In this document: positions 43,523-57,700 of the stretch, in pieces
Layout: each line of letters starts with the position of its first letter
Position numbering within the stretch: position 1 is the first letter of the stretch
Assembly (NCBI GenBank): GCA_964035795.1
Contig: OZ038322.1
Location: 7,021,037-7,085,036 of the forward strand
Reading direction: 5' to 3'
Length of the DNA: 64,000 nt
From: Pterobdella sp. o SKG-2022
Taxonomy: Eukaryota; Annelida; Clitellata; Hirudinida; Piscicolidae
The notes under the pieces: generated by a model
Database searches by the model: none
The model's input: the letters and a program-made list of their open reading frames with translations, nothing else
What the model was told of the DNA's origin: nothing
Position numbers and translations under genes: made by a program

Positions 43523-46500
43523 TAATTTAAATTTTCAAAAAAGTTAATTTTAAAGAATATTAGACTCAAGAATTTCACTCGCGAAAACCTTTACAATTCA
43601 CAAAAAAACCAAGATGGTAAAACGTAATAAAAATTCGTACAACAGTGACCAGAGAAGTATCAGTAAAGCTGATTCAGCATCACCCGGCAAAGATTGTGTG
43701 AGAGAACAGACACAACTCAGTCGTAATAATATAATTGCAACAACTGAAAAACGTGGAAAAATCGTAAGAAGTTCCCAGACACGGAGTGATTCCCAACATG
43801 GCCTTCAAAGCGCAACATCCACAAGCAGAAATTTGACGTCCAAACGACATAAGTGGACATTAAAAGAGTATCAAGAAATATTAAGATGCTATTTTAATAC
43901 AACGGAAGTTTATCCAAGCTATCCAGTCATTAAAAAAACTTACGAGGTATGGGAAAAAAGAAACCCCCAGTTAGCTAAAAGCATGTCAACAGACCCAAAC
44001 AAGCTAGCAAACACACGATGATATATTATAAAAAACGGGCTAATACCAGAAGAAACTTACAAAAAAATATAAAAAGTGAAAGCCCGAACGACTGTCGAAA
44101 ATGAAAAAGAGATAAAAGAAAGAGAAAATTCAACCAGCGAAAAAGAACAGAGCCATAACTATACTACCGCATCGCCGGAAAAAGAAAACACAGCTACAAT
44201 ATCTGAGCGGATAAACAGCGAAATTCAAAAAAAAATTTTTCAAATTTTTGAATATGTCAGAACAAAAAAAATAGCACAAAGACAATCTTTAAAAAAAATA
44301 AATGAAACAAAAGCTATAAAAACCAAAATAGATGAAGTTAACGAGAACCTTGGAAAAATACTTGAACAAATAGGGTCGCAATCACTTTCAGGTCTGAACC
44401 ATCTTATTTTTGCTTCAGCGGCTTATTTGAGCCAACCCAAAAAAGATATTGATAAAAACGATGTCCAAACGAAGCCGAAAATCTCCAGATGGAAAACAAG
44501 ACTGCAAGGAAACATAAAAAATCATAAAAGGCTTAAGTATAATCGAAGAGTTTCTGAAAGGCAACAAAAGCTCAAAAGTAAAAACAAAAGCAAATTGGAT
44601 AAAGAAAAAACAAAGAATGGAAGACAATAGTTTTGAAGAAATAAGTGAAGCCTTACAACAAAAAATTCAAGCCAAAGCACACAAAATGCAAAGATATGAC
44701 AAAAGGAAAAGATTTTTTGAGCAACACAGGCTGTTTGCCTTCAATGCCAAAAAATTTTATAGAGAGATAAAAGGAGGGAGCGTAATGGTAAATAAACCAC
44801 CAGATCGAGAAGAAACAAAAAAATTTTGGAAAAGCATCTGGGAGAATGAGAAAAAACACAATAAAACCGCTGAATGGCTTCCTCGTATAAAAAAAACATG
44901 CGAAGCAACAAATAGCCACAGACCAAAAATGGGAAAAAATTTTTGAAGAAAACATAAAAGAAGCATTGCAAAATATGCCGAACTGGAAAACACCGGATCC
45001 AGATCAAATCCCAAACTTTTGGTTGAAGAAGCTCAACACAAGCCCCTCATTCCTAGCTAACGCTTTAAATAAAATAATAGAATATCCCAGCAAGAGTCTA
45101 GAGTGGCTAACAGAAAGGAACACATACTTAGTGGCGAGCAAAACACACAAGATCCAAAGAACTATCGCCCGATCACATGTCTACCCACTATTCATAAAAC
45201 ATTGACATCAGTATTACCAAAAAAAACTTACTCTTATTTAGAAAATTTTTAGCTGCTACCGGAAGAACAAAAGGGTTGCAGAGTAGGTTCATTTGAAAGC
45301 AAGAATCAACTGCTAATAAATTGGATGGTCACAAAAACCACAAAAAATAAAAAAAGCACTTTATCTCAAGCATGGGTAGATTACAGAAAAGCTTTCGACA
45401 GTGTACCACATTCATGGAATTTAGAACTCATGAAGATGTATGGAATTCACCCACGGATTGTTGAATTCATCATGCGCACCATGCCTCAATAGAGAATGAA
45501 CTTAAGACTGAGGCACATGAAGGGAAATATGGAAATTTTTGAGATCAAAATAAAGACAGGGATTTTCCAAGAAGATTCATTGTCACACCTTCTTTTCTGT
45601 CTATCACTTTGCCTTTTGAGTATTCTTCTGAATGAAATAAACTCTCCAGGTATACATGTAGGCAATGCTGAAAAAGAAAAAAGATTTAACCATCTATTCT
45701 ACATGGACGATCTGAAACTTTACAGCAAATCAGACTCTAATTTAAGATCGCTCTTTAGAATAGTCAAAAAGTTCAGCGATGACATTAGGATGCAATTCGG
45801 CTTAGAAAAACGTGCAAAGATAATCATGAACAAAGGTAAAATGGCGAGAAGCTCAAACATCAGTCTGAATGAGCACACGCACATAAAAGAATTATCTAAT
45901 ACCGAATCGTACAAATACCTAGGGGTAAAAGGGTCAGCTAATTTACGCCACAAAAAAATAAGAGATAAATGAAATAGGAATATTACAGAAGGTTAAGAAT
46001 GATACTGGGTACAGAACTGAGCTCGTCAAATAAAATCATGGCAATAAATAGCTTGGCTATACCAGTTTTATCCTATAGCTTTGGCGTGGTGAAGTGGTCA
46101 AAAACTGATGTGCAAGGAATGGACAGAAAAACGAGAAAAATACTGACAATGTTCAAAATGCATCACCCTCGAGCCGACACAGAAAGACTCTACGTTTCTA
46201 GATAAAAAAGAGGAAGAGGATTGATGCAGCTAGAATCCCACTTTTATAAAATGCTCGCTGGCCTAGAAATGTATTTAAAGAAACAAACAACTCCTTTAAT
46301 GAGTGCAGTCAAAGAATACGAAGAATCGAAAAAGTCTGCTTATAGCCTCTTCGAAATAAATAAAAAAATGAGAAGAATGTTTAATTTGAACTTTGAGAAT
46401 ACAGTTTCTCAAGAAAATGTTCACCCAATCATGGCAACCCGACAACAGAACAAATCGTTAAAAAAGCACTCATCAAAGAAATTCAAAACAAATACAAAAA

Positions 46501-47344
46501 TAAGCCTATGCATGGCCAGTATGCACAAACCCTTGAAAATGAAGAAATAGACAGAAAAAATCCATAGCATGGCTTCGCAGCGCTGGGTTGAAAGAAACAA
46601 CTGAAAGCCTCATAATTGCCGTCCAACATCAGACGCTTGCAACAAATTATTATAAAAATAAAATATTGAAAAAAAGCGTTGATCCAAATAGTAGGCTTTG
46701 TAGAACTCACTCTGAAACAATATCACACATTGTTTCAGGATGCCCAATGCTGGCAAAGCACGAGTACCTAGAGCGCCACAACAGAGTTACTAAATTGATC
46801 CACTGGACGATATGTAATACACATAGATTTGAAGTCAAAAATAAGTGGTACAAACAAGAAATCCGACCAGTGATGAAAAAAGACGAACTAACTGTATTAT
46901 GGAACAGTTCAGTACACACAGATAGAAGTATACAAGCAAATAAACCAGATATAGTGGTTAAAGATGCAAAAAACAAGGGAGTGTACTCTAGTTGATATCT
47001 CAATGCCATCAGACACCAACATAGTGTCAAAAACATTTGAGAAAATTTGCAAGTACCATGATTTGCAAATAGAAATATCAAGATGCTGGAACATGAATAC
47101 AAAAGTAGTTCCAACAGTTGTGGGCGCACTAGGAACAGTTGGAAAAGATTCAGGTCTCAAACTTTCGACGCTTCCTGGCTTGCCTAAGATGTATGAAATC
47201 CAGAAAACAGCGCTTAAGGGCCCAGCGCACATCTTAAGAAAAGTTTTGGCCCGAAATGAATAGCATCGGACTCTACTACCCTAGGGTCTTGGTAAGACTT
47301 TGCTAGTAGTTTCAATTCCAGTAAGTATACTGTGTTTAAAAAAT
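43523..47344 (+). mobile_element. Decayed R2/R4/Dong-type LINE with RLE-like C-terminus
   Basis: A first frame (43614-44021) has a basic N-terminus and a Myb-like KRHKWTLKEYQEILRCYF block. After stops and frameshifts come KRKRFFEQHRLF, NWKTPDPDQIPNFWLKKL, RPITCLPT, LLPEEQKGCR, then reverse transcriptase motifs AWVDYRKAFDSVPHSW, GIFQEDSLSHLLFCLSLC and FYMDDLKLYSKSDSNL. The 3' part has a zinc-like CRTHSETISHIVSGCP, then IQANKPDIVVKDAK and LVDISMPSDTN, resembling the restriction-like endonuclease of R2/R4 elements, and the tail VVPTVVGALGTVGKD to HILRKVLARNE. There is no APE-type endonuclease. At least five stops or frame changes make it dead. TAA/CAA repeats lie at both ends, and Dong is known to insert into TAA repeats. 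Confidence 0.85.
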
Positions 47345-47380
47345 AAAAAACAACAACAATAATAAGAATAACAATAAAGT

Positions 47381-48769
47381 TTTGTAATATGATTTTTTTG
47401 TGCACAGAAGAGTCCGGAGATGATAAATTTTGCATACTGTCGTGACGTTTTTGAAGTTTGAAAAAACTTTTGAAAGTTATTAACGATTGATAGTTTTAAT
47501 TAAATTTTCAAAATGGCGCTAGAAAAATAAAAAACAGAAAATGATGTAATGATGTACAGTTACATGAAAAAAAACGATAATGATAACGAGTGTTTAGTGT
47601 TTTTTAAAGAATGAAATTTTAAAAATGTATAATTAAGACTAGGAAAGTTTTAAATGAAAAAATGTGGAAGAAGATCAATGTTTTGAAGATTTCGACTTTG
47701 TTTCCACTGAGTCTTTATTTCGCTGCGACTGAGCTTCCTAAAGAACAAAGTTTTGTCAAATAGATAATTATAAGGTACATGATGAATCCTATCATATGGT
47801 TATTCAGAAAAATCTCACCCAGCCAATCACTTTTAAAGAAAATAGTTTTGAGGTTATATCAAGTTTTGTTAAGAATTTTCTGAATTGTTTTATAATAAGC
47901 AAAATAGTTATGTGCAAGTTATATTGGAAATAGAAAAAGATATAGAAGGGTTGTTGTAGCATATACAGAGATGAAAGACTTGGCGTTTGGCCCGTAATTA
48001 ATCTTAACGTTATGATTTGAATATTCAATTAATTTAAGCAAAAAATATAATAATGTTTAAATAAGAATCTGCTCGAACTCTCCCCCTCATTTGATCAAAC
48101 AGAGAATTCTCATAAGGTGATCAGAGACCAGAAAAATATTTTTGTAATGCATTTAAAAGGGTATCTGTATAGTTTTGCACCAGTTATTTTGATATTTTAC
48201 AATATCATTCTCAAACTCAACTGACTCAAAGTCTTCTAAATAGCTCAAAGCCTATTATTCAGTCTTAGCATTTGGAGTTTTTTCTTTGAGCGAAAAAGAA
48301 TTTTTATGATGCTTTGGTTTTTTCCCATTAATTGGGAAATTTTTTTGGATTGAATTTTTCCTCAATTGTTACAACAAAATAAATCTACACTTTTAAACCT
48401 TATATGCTCAGAATATATTATGAGATATAAATTTTTAAAATCCTAAATTAACGTTCAGAATAAAAAAAAAATGTATACATTAGCATGCTAATGTATCAAG
48501 GTAAGGTCATACTTACCGAAAAAGATACCTTAAGTTTCAATAAATATATTAAAATTCCACAAATCAATGTTTTATAGGTGATTACTATATTAAAAATACA
48601 TAAGATGTCTGTGAAAAGATACATTCAAAACAAAAAAATTTTTTAAATTATAGATAATAAAGTTGATGTCAAGCGTATATTTTTCAAACGCTTCAGTTCC
48701 AACTTATGCACCACACAAACAAAAGTAACAGAAAACAACAATTACCTTCAAACACACACGTTCTTTCAG
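47381..48769. other. Spacer upstream of the Hv1-like gene
   Basis: AT-rich DNA between the R4-type LINE and the first recognised Hv1 exon. The real start codon and promoter of the Hv1-like gene must lie in or before this stretch, but I could not find a convincing first exon. Confidence 0.5.
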
Positions 48770-51700
48770 CAGCAGTAGTAAGGAGAATTTGGCGATATTA
48801 AAAGATGCAAAGTTGCTGAGGGACCTGGAGAATGATTCAGTTGATTCCGAGATCCTTCAAGATGAACTCAATGACTTGGATCACCGACCAATCAGGTTGT
48901 TTGGTTGTTTTGAAGGTGTGTGTTGGCATTATTATGAAACGGTAATTGGATGTATATTTATGTAGCGCCAAAGATGCCACTGATGGTATCACTCCGCTGG
49001 GAGTTTTCGAAGCTCGAGGTCATGTGATTTGAGAAATGCTTTATGATCGAGAGCTATTTTAAGAAATAGCTATTAAATCTGCTGAATATTTTAGAAAATT
49101 TACTGAAAGATTTTCATGATTGAAATAAAAATCATCTTTTAAGTTTTTATCGTCATTATTACATGATTCATATAGCGCGTGGTTTTCAAACAAGGTTTTC
49201 TTTCAAAAAGAATCTTGAATGAAACAAAGTTTTGATGATGGCATAAACGGGTTTTTAAACTTTTTCAAAAATTTTTGGAAGAAAACGATGGACAAACGTG
49301 CAAGCTTTGTCTTCCACCAAAAACTTGCTTATTGCTGCTACTAACTGATAATATTCTTTGTTCCATAGAAAAATACATTTTTAAACTTGAATTTTTTTTG
49401 AAAAAATGTGAATGAATTACACATATAGGATTTCTTAGAGTATTTTTTCTAGCCTCATTGAAATATTTGGTCGAGGGCTAATTAGCTTCTCGATCAAAAA
49501 GAAGATTAAAATTCTAACAATAAAAAACAAAGAAAAAACAAAAAAAAAGAGTTATTGCGACAAAACTAGAAGTCGTTACGGAGTTAATTTGCGACAACGT
49601 CCATTTGAAATTAACTTATAGCTTTTCAATGTTACTTTATCGTTTCATGCCAAAATTTTGACAATTTTCTGAAGTTTAAAAAATTCCCATGATAACTCTA
49701 ATATATCTGCAGCAAACGAGAAAAGATTGTGAAATTCCTTCAAAGCAACCCTGTTCAGATCCTCTTGTGCGTTATTGTATTGTTGGATGCTGGTATCGTT
49801 ATTGGACAGATCCTGCTTGACCTCAACTCTGTGAAAGGTTCACATTTGAACACCTTAAAATCAAAAAAAATTTTAAAAAAACTGTTATTCTAGAAATAAG
49901 CTGTTTTCAATGATGTTTCTATAATTGTTGTTATGATCTTCACACAACCGATGGAAAACTCAGGTTTATTTGTCCAACACAGTTTGAGCATAAAGGGCTT
50001 TCTGCACTCTAGTGTCTAACGTCGTGTCATTAAAGACATGTTCATATAATGTGGTTTTGCATACAATTTAAGAAATTTCTTCAAGGTGATGAAATTTTGT
50101 CATTTAATAATCACCAAAGTTCAAACTAAAAACCATTTTGAATACTAATTTGTACCCTTAAATCCTTGTTAATGGGGTCTTTCATTAACATTATAATTCA
50201 AACTTGGACGTTCTGATTATGTCTATTGGAGGAGCTAAATTTTAAAAAATAAAGTAAGTTATCTTAATTTTTTGATTTTTTTGCCGAAAAAATTCACAAA
50301 AAACTTTTGAATTTTTTGAAAATTAGATTTTTCATTTCATTTTCAGAGCATTCTCAAGACTTAAACCCCTTGAATTACTTATTAACTCACATTAGAAAAT
50401 GTATCAAAAACTTAAGTCTCTTAGCTCGGGAAATTCAATTAATTTTCTGGTATCAAAACAGTGATTTTTTCAAAAAAAAGTCTGGTTGACTACTTTTTTA
50501 CATGATAAACCAAAATTAAAATATCTTCAAAAACTGAAAATATTTAAAAAAAAAAAACAAAGCTTTTTTTTACCGAATATTCACCATCAGTTTAGGAGAA
50601 ACAATATTGCAAGAACTCTCACTACGTCATCCATCAAATCTCCATTATTAATAATTTCTTTCATTTTGCACACCGGAAACTATTTTTATTCAATTCGAAG
50701 CTATTCATTACATGGGATCATACGCGGGTCTACTGAAGTTTTTGGTTGACTGTCTAGTTTTAATTAAACTTTTCAAAATCTATTTATAATCGAATATTTG
50801 TCTGCAGATTTATTTTAATTTTCAAATGAAAGAAATAAATTTGTAGTTTTAAAATTGAAAACCACATTGTAAATGCCACTACAACGCTTTGATATTTATT
50901 CGCCATCTTTTATATGTTTAAAAACAAAATGTCCAAAACGATTTCCTATTTTATCGAATACTTTTTTCTACTAACTCAATTTAAGTATTATAAGCATCAG
51001 TTGAATTTTATATTTTTTTAATATGAAAAAGATTGTTAAAAGGTTCTTTCTAAAACATTTTATGGTTATTATAGAAGCATTTTCAAAACGCCTTTTTGTT
51101 TATAAACCCAAATGCGCCTAACCGATAAAACGTTATTTCATAATTCTGTGCAGACTAAACTATGGTGAAGTTCAAAATATACTTTTTCACTTTGTACGAA
51201 ATGATATTTAGATTTTTTTTCATTGTTTTCATAGCACACATGGAAACCTTAGTCTTCACTCGAGAGTCTACTTGTGTGTTTGTTCTATTTGCATTTTAAA
51301 ATCCCAAACTTTGAGTTTAACAAAGCATTTCCACTAAATATTTTAAAATTGAATTCATTTTTATTTAAAAATCATTTGAAGTAATATGAATATCTTTATA
51401 GTTTCAGTTTAGTTTAGAACCAAAAACTCTTCGACAGAAAAGCTACACAAAAGAGAACGGCAACTAGGTGGATTGGTAGAGTTCATAAAACAGCACCACG
51501 CTGACCAGTTGCTTGACTATCACGGCAAAAATGCTAACCGTATTCTACAGATACTGAAGCAGAACCTAGAAAAATCGAAAATACATCATAATGGTACATC
51601 TTATTCTAGTCCTTCGCTTCTCACGACCCCCAACAATAAACAATTGAAAAAGCAGAATCTGAGAAAGTCTCAAGGAAAAAATGACTTAATGAATTCGAGA

Positions 51701-54700
51701 AGAAAACGTGAATTATATCATGCAAAAATTATTCAAAGTAAGGTTGTCCAAGATCAAAAACAAGACAAACTTATTAAAAAGAACAAAATAAAAGAGGGTG
51801 AAATGGGGAAAAAAGTAAAAAATTATATGAGAAAAAATTTTTGGATAATGGCAAAAAGTTTTTTCACAGAAGCTGCGAAATATGCAAACAAAATAAATAT
51901 TTCCTTATTTAATAAAACTGCAACAACACCAATATTTCAAAAAATACTTTCCCTGCCAGAAAAATCAAACGTAAAACAAAGTTTCTTTTTTACTTGGAAA
52001 CATGTAAATAAACAAAAGAAAACTTATAAAAATCCACTTCATTTCAAAAAAAATTTGCAAAATAAATCCCTAAAAAAACAACTAAAAAGTCTTTATATAC
52101 AAACTGCACCACCAGACCTGCCTTCTTCACCATCTTCCCACCCTTTTTGTTTTCATTTTTCCATTATTTTTCCAGATTTTGTTTTACATCAACTCCAAAA
52201 AACTACACAACCGTTGGTTTTACGACGAATAACTATTGATTGCAAGCCCAAAACAGCATCAAAACTCCACGAAACTCACGTGTATTCCTCTATTGCGGTT
52301 TTGTTGAAGTCTTTAAAACCATCACCACCATCTCCATCTGTAGCATTGTCATTGTTCATACCGAATAATAAAGGCAAGAGGATTGAAAAAATTATCGAAA
52401 ACTATCTTAGTCGCTATCAGTCGATTCCTAAACACGTTTTAATGAAAATTTATAAGATTTTGCTGCGTAGTTACCACATGCCATATGACTTTTTCGAATT
52501 TAATGAGAAAAATTGTGTTTCTGCGAAAGTAACTATAAAAACATTCTATAAGAACATAAAAAATGGTATCATTGATCACGGTAATAACAAGACTCTATCA
52601 AAAGAAAAACGTATCAATTTCCAAAACAACATACCCGCCACAAATAAGGCCACTTTTTGTAATCAGAACAAATCAGCAAGCAAAGTAGAGGAGTATACAA
52701 AATCAAAGCAAAAATCGAAAAATAAAAGCTTATCCAAAAGGTCGATTAAAGCAGAAGAAATAAAGTCGGATGGGCATTATGTAAGAATGCAGATAATAAA
52801 GATGATAAAAAATCAGGGTGAAAAAAACAAAATAAAAAGGGCTGATCATAAACGAGATGAACCTGAAGCCAATATTTCTGTAGAGCAGGCTACAGACCTC
52901 CATGGTGCTGAAAAGCATAGAAATAACACTATTAAAACGACTAAAAACGACCACGGAGAAGAGGAGGACGATGAAGAAGAGGAGGATGTGTTGAGAAGAG
53001 TGGCGCACGGTCTACACTACGCCAGCATCGGACTGCTCGGCTTCTTAGTATTCGAAGTTGGTAACGACAGCATTTTTAACAATACGAAATTTCATGAATG
53101 CAGTGATTTCGGAAGGAATGAATTAGAGTTATTTTTTACCATTAAAAATTTATACTGAAAAATAGCTACGAATTTATAATGTTCAAGGGCTGTTGATCAA
53201 TAGAAAACTTTATGATGTAATCCCCAAGAATTTTTTACGCAGGTTTTTTGTAGAAGTGAATGTTATTGCAGGTGCAATTCATGTGGTGTGAGGATTGCCT
53301 GATGCACACATAGGGCGTGGTACCACCCGCAAAATTATTTACCACATTATCATTGCTAATATAAATCTTTTTACGTGAAAACTTTACAAATTTCAGACGT
53401 AATGTACAGAAAATTAGTTTTTTTTTTTATTGTTTTTTGAATTTTCAAAAAGTGATGTCAACGATATAAGCTCGAGAAAATTACAAAAGAAAATTGTAAA
53501 AGTATTTGAAATGAGTTTATAAATTGGCATTTATGACAAAAGATTCAAAAAATTTTCTGACATGAAATCAATAGGATTGAGGTTATTGCTTGCTTAACAA
53601 AAAGTTGTTCAAATAAAGAAGTAAGGAGGTTGATACAGCAAGCTTATCGATTGAAGACCTTCTTTTTTCTCAATCAAAACTACTCCCAATTTTTTCTATG
53701 CATTTATTTTTGAATTTACTTTTAAATTTATGCGAATGCTTTCTGCAATCAAGACTTGTTTGATTTTTTAATTAAAATTTTTAGAGCTCTGATAATTTAA
53801 TCTTTTCTCGTTTTTTTCGTTTTGCGAACGTTTGAAGATTTTAAAAGGTTTATTTAGCTTGAAAAATTCTTTACATCAGAGAGAACTCAAATGTTTTAAA
53901 AAATTTATAAATGAAATTTTTTTCTAAAAGTTTGAAAACAAAAAAATAAATAAAATTTTGATTTTGGAAAAAAGGAGTAAATTTCAAAAACTATAACTAT
54001 TTCTAAAAAGCCTTTAATTTCAAAAAACTAAAAACAGAAAATATAAAATAGATTTAGAGGAGGCAAAATTTGCATTCAGCTGTGGTCTCGAAGCATAAAC
54101 ATTAATAGCAGACTCAAAGAACCTTCTGAATGCTACTCACTCTCAAACTTTATTTTTAATTCCACGTTCAGCTAGGTGGAGAGGATGTTTTGTTTTGGGG
54201 GTTTGGTTAAATGTACCTAATTATAAAAATTTTCAATTAAAAACGCATTTGGTTATTAGTGAAGGGATTATAGATAAATATGATTACTGTTCCCAATTTG
54301 AAAGAATTTGTCCACATTTCTGTCAAAAGTTTTTCGTGTATTTACAAATACATACATAAAACGAATTACTGTGAGCGAACTTCAAAATTTCATCATTTGA
54401 ATCGATAAATTTCCAATATTAAGCAAACAGTGATATCTGATTATGGAGATGGCTTGTTTTTATTCCCGATACACAGTAGCTACATTTAAGATGTAATAAA
54501 GTCTATTCAACGTTTGAGCATTTATCTACCATATAATACCATAAACTTCCATTGTGATTCACAGCGTTTTATAGCTTCAATTACTGCACGCAAGAACCAA
54601 CACCATTATTATGAACATAACCAGTTTCAAAGTTCTTTAATAGTGTTTCTAATGAAAAGATTTGAAACCGTGTCATTTGGCAGGACTTGGTAAAGATCTT

Positions 54701-57700
54701 TGCAATGGGCTGGTCCTTCTGTAAACATCGAATCGAGGTTATTGATTATACTTTATAAAATTTAAAATTAAAAACAAAAAAATCAACATAAAACTATTTT
54801 TTTAAAATTTTTCACTGATTTTTATGAATTAGACCAGAGAAAAGTGAAGTTATATTTATTTTTTGCTTTAATTAAATTTTTGATCATAGGCGTTCCATGG
54901 AGAGAAATGTGGAATACATTTTCTCATTATCTAGAATTGAATGAATTAAAAATTTTTTGAATATTGAAACTTTTGGGAGTTTCAATTTTTTGATAACATC
55001 TGCTGAATTCTTCCACAATTTAATATTTCAAGACTTCTAACATATAACGTCACAACTTTTAATGCCACAACTTTTAATGGATTTGAACACCAATGATGGT
55101 TTTTATACGCTTATGAGTTTCAGTTCTTAATAAATAACTCACAAACTATCTTATTTTCATGTAACCATCGTCGAAAACTGAAAACAGCCAAAGATGTTGC
55201 TCGCTACCAAAGAAACTCCTTCTTGTTCATATAAACTATAAACTTAATCATTTTTCATAAAGTTTTTTCTTCAAGTTGAAAAACTTTAATTTTATCTATT
55301 GAAAACGCTCGCTTCAAATTTTTTGACATATATGTTGGAAAAATGCAATCGATTTTCGCTGTGTCGTAAAATGATGTTATAATGACATTTAACACTGAAA
55401 AAAAAACATTTAAATTCATTTTTCGAATATTTATATTTAATTAAAAATTGAGAATCTTATTTGAAAAACATACAATTTATTTCAAATACAAGAATTTGAA
55501 TTTAATCTGTAGCTCCAAACCGCCTAACATCCATCAAAGTTTAACAAATAAGTAATTACTTTCCCATTAAATCTGGATGCGTAAGATTAATCTTAATGAT
55601 CACACTTTTTTGAAATTATTAAAAAATATAAACAAAAGAACGTTATTCGAAACAAAACCTGCAGATTTTTGACGCCATAATCATAGCCTCCTCTTTCGCC
55701 ATAGATCTCATCTTTCTAGGAGGTGTGGCTGGAGAAGAAGGACAAAAAGCCGCAGCTGTTTTGGTCATTCTTCTTCTATGGAGGATTGCAAGAGTAGTTG
55801 ATGGTAGGGCTGTTTTCATAGAATTTTTTCATAGATATTTGATAACCTTTAAGCTTTACGACTCGTGGAAATTTATGTTTGGTTGGCCGCGTAAGAAAAG
55901 CGCAGGTCAAATAAGTTTTTTTGATGGAATTTAGTGTTTGAAATAAGAACTGGGTTGGTGTCACAATATAGAAGATGATTCGCCAATAAAATTAGAGAAT
56001 CTATGATTCTATAACGTCATGAAACTTTAATGGTCCTCTGAGCATGCTATTAAAATGTTTGATCAAGATAAAATGAGGGAGTAAGCTCACAAAATATTTT
56101 TTTTAAAATTTTAAAAATTGAATATTAATTTAAATTCAATTTAAAAATGTTTGGATGTTTGTTGGTTGAAGGTATAGTTTGTTCAAGATACATTGAAATG
56201 TTCCAATAGATTTGATATGTTGGAATTACGTTTAAAAGTTACTTTATACATTTCAAAATCAAGTATAAATTATATATAATTATCAAAAGTTTGAAAATTC
56301 AATTTTGTAAACACTGTTAAAAAGTTTGAAAAAAAAACATCTATTAAAAGCTCTAAAACGTGTAAACAATTAAATTAGTGAAAAAAAGGCTTTTCGCGCA
56401 AAAAAAGCTTTAAAAAACAAATAATATATGTGATAAATAACGGTTAACGAGAATGTATATTCGTTGAAAAGCATAAAGTTTTAAAAGATGACACGTCTGG
56501 AAGCTTTATCTGATAGACTGTTGCAGTTTTTGCGGTATGGGATTTCATTAGGCTATTACATAGAAAAGTTTGATTTATAGACATAGCATAACATAAAAAA
56601 CACCAAACTGCTAATTTGATTTGGGTGTGTTTGCACGGATGATATTTACATGTTTTTAAATGAAAAATAGTGTTTGAAATTTTATAAATATACTAAATTA
56701 TTTTTTATATTTAATTTTATAACATTTAAAAATGAGTTTTTTTTTAAATTCTTCAAAGTCATGCACAAAACACACAAAAACTCTTCTAGAGGCATATTTA
56801 AAGCTAGTCTGATTACATATTGATTCTTCTTGCTGAAAGAATGATAAATTGTCAACCTTTTCAGCCGAAATCTCACAGTTGATTCAATTTTTATAGTTCA
56901 AGCTCAAAACTGTTATCTTAAAAAACCATTATCAAGCTAATACTATTGCAACAAGCATTGCTATGTGAAATGTAAATTTATAGTGGTTATAATGATCACC
57001 AGGAATCGTAGTGACCGTGAAACAGCGCCAGGAATTCCGAATTAGACTTCAGAAGCGGGCAAGGAGGGTGGCTGAAAAAAAACTGGAGCAGATGGAACTA
57101 GAAAAAATTGAACGAACTGTGCGTTTGGTTGCTTAGCACCATTTATTATCAAATTACAACGTCGAAGGTGATTAAACGAATTCCTTGAATACTTAGATTA
57201 AAAGGGATTAAACTCATAAAAAAACGGTTTTAAAGTTTTTTTTGATAATTCAATATAGCTTCGACTTTATGAATTTTTTATCAAATAGTTTTTCTTGTTA
57301 GATTTATGCTTCAGACGGACTTTGAGCTCCAAAAAAAATTAATTATTGGACTTTGACAACTAAAGGCTTTTTCACTTGATAAACTTATTGAATAAAAATT
57401 GGCTTTACACATCAAAGTTATTCAGTTATTTTAAAATACATACTCATCTAATTCCAAAACCATTTAAGCTAAAATCAATATAATAAATTTTCTATATGCA
57501 TCTCCATACTTGAATGAAATCCATTATAACTTTCAGAGACAAGTGGAGGCATTGAAAGATCTATGCACAAAAGCAGGAGTTCCTAACACTGAAATAATGA
57601 CCTGTGTCCCAAAAAGTCTGTCCACAGCATTTATCACCCTTATTTTGTTATTTTTATTTAGTGTCTGAGTATTATTCATTTTTTTAAAAGTTAATTTATT

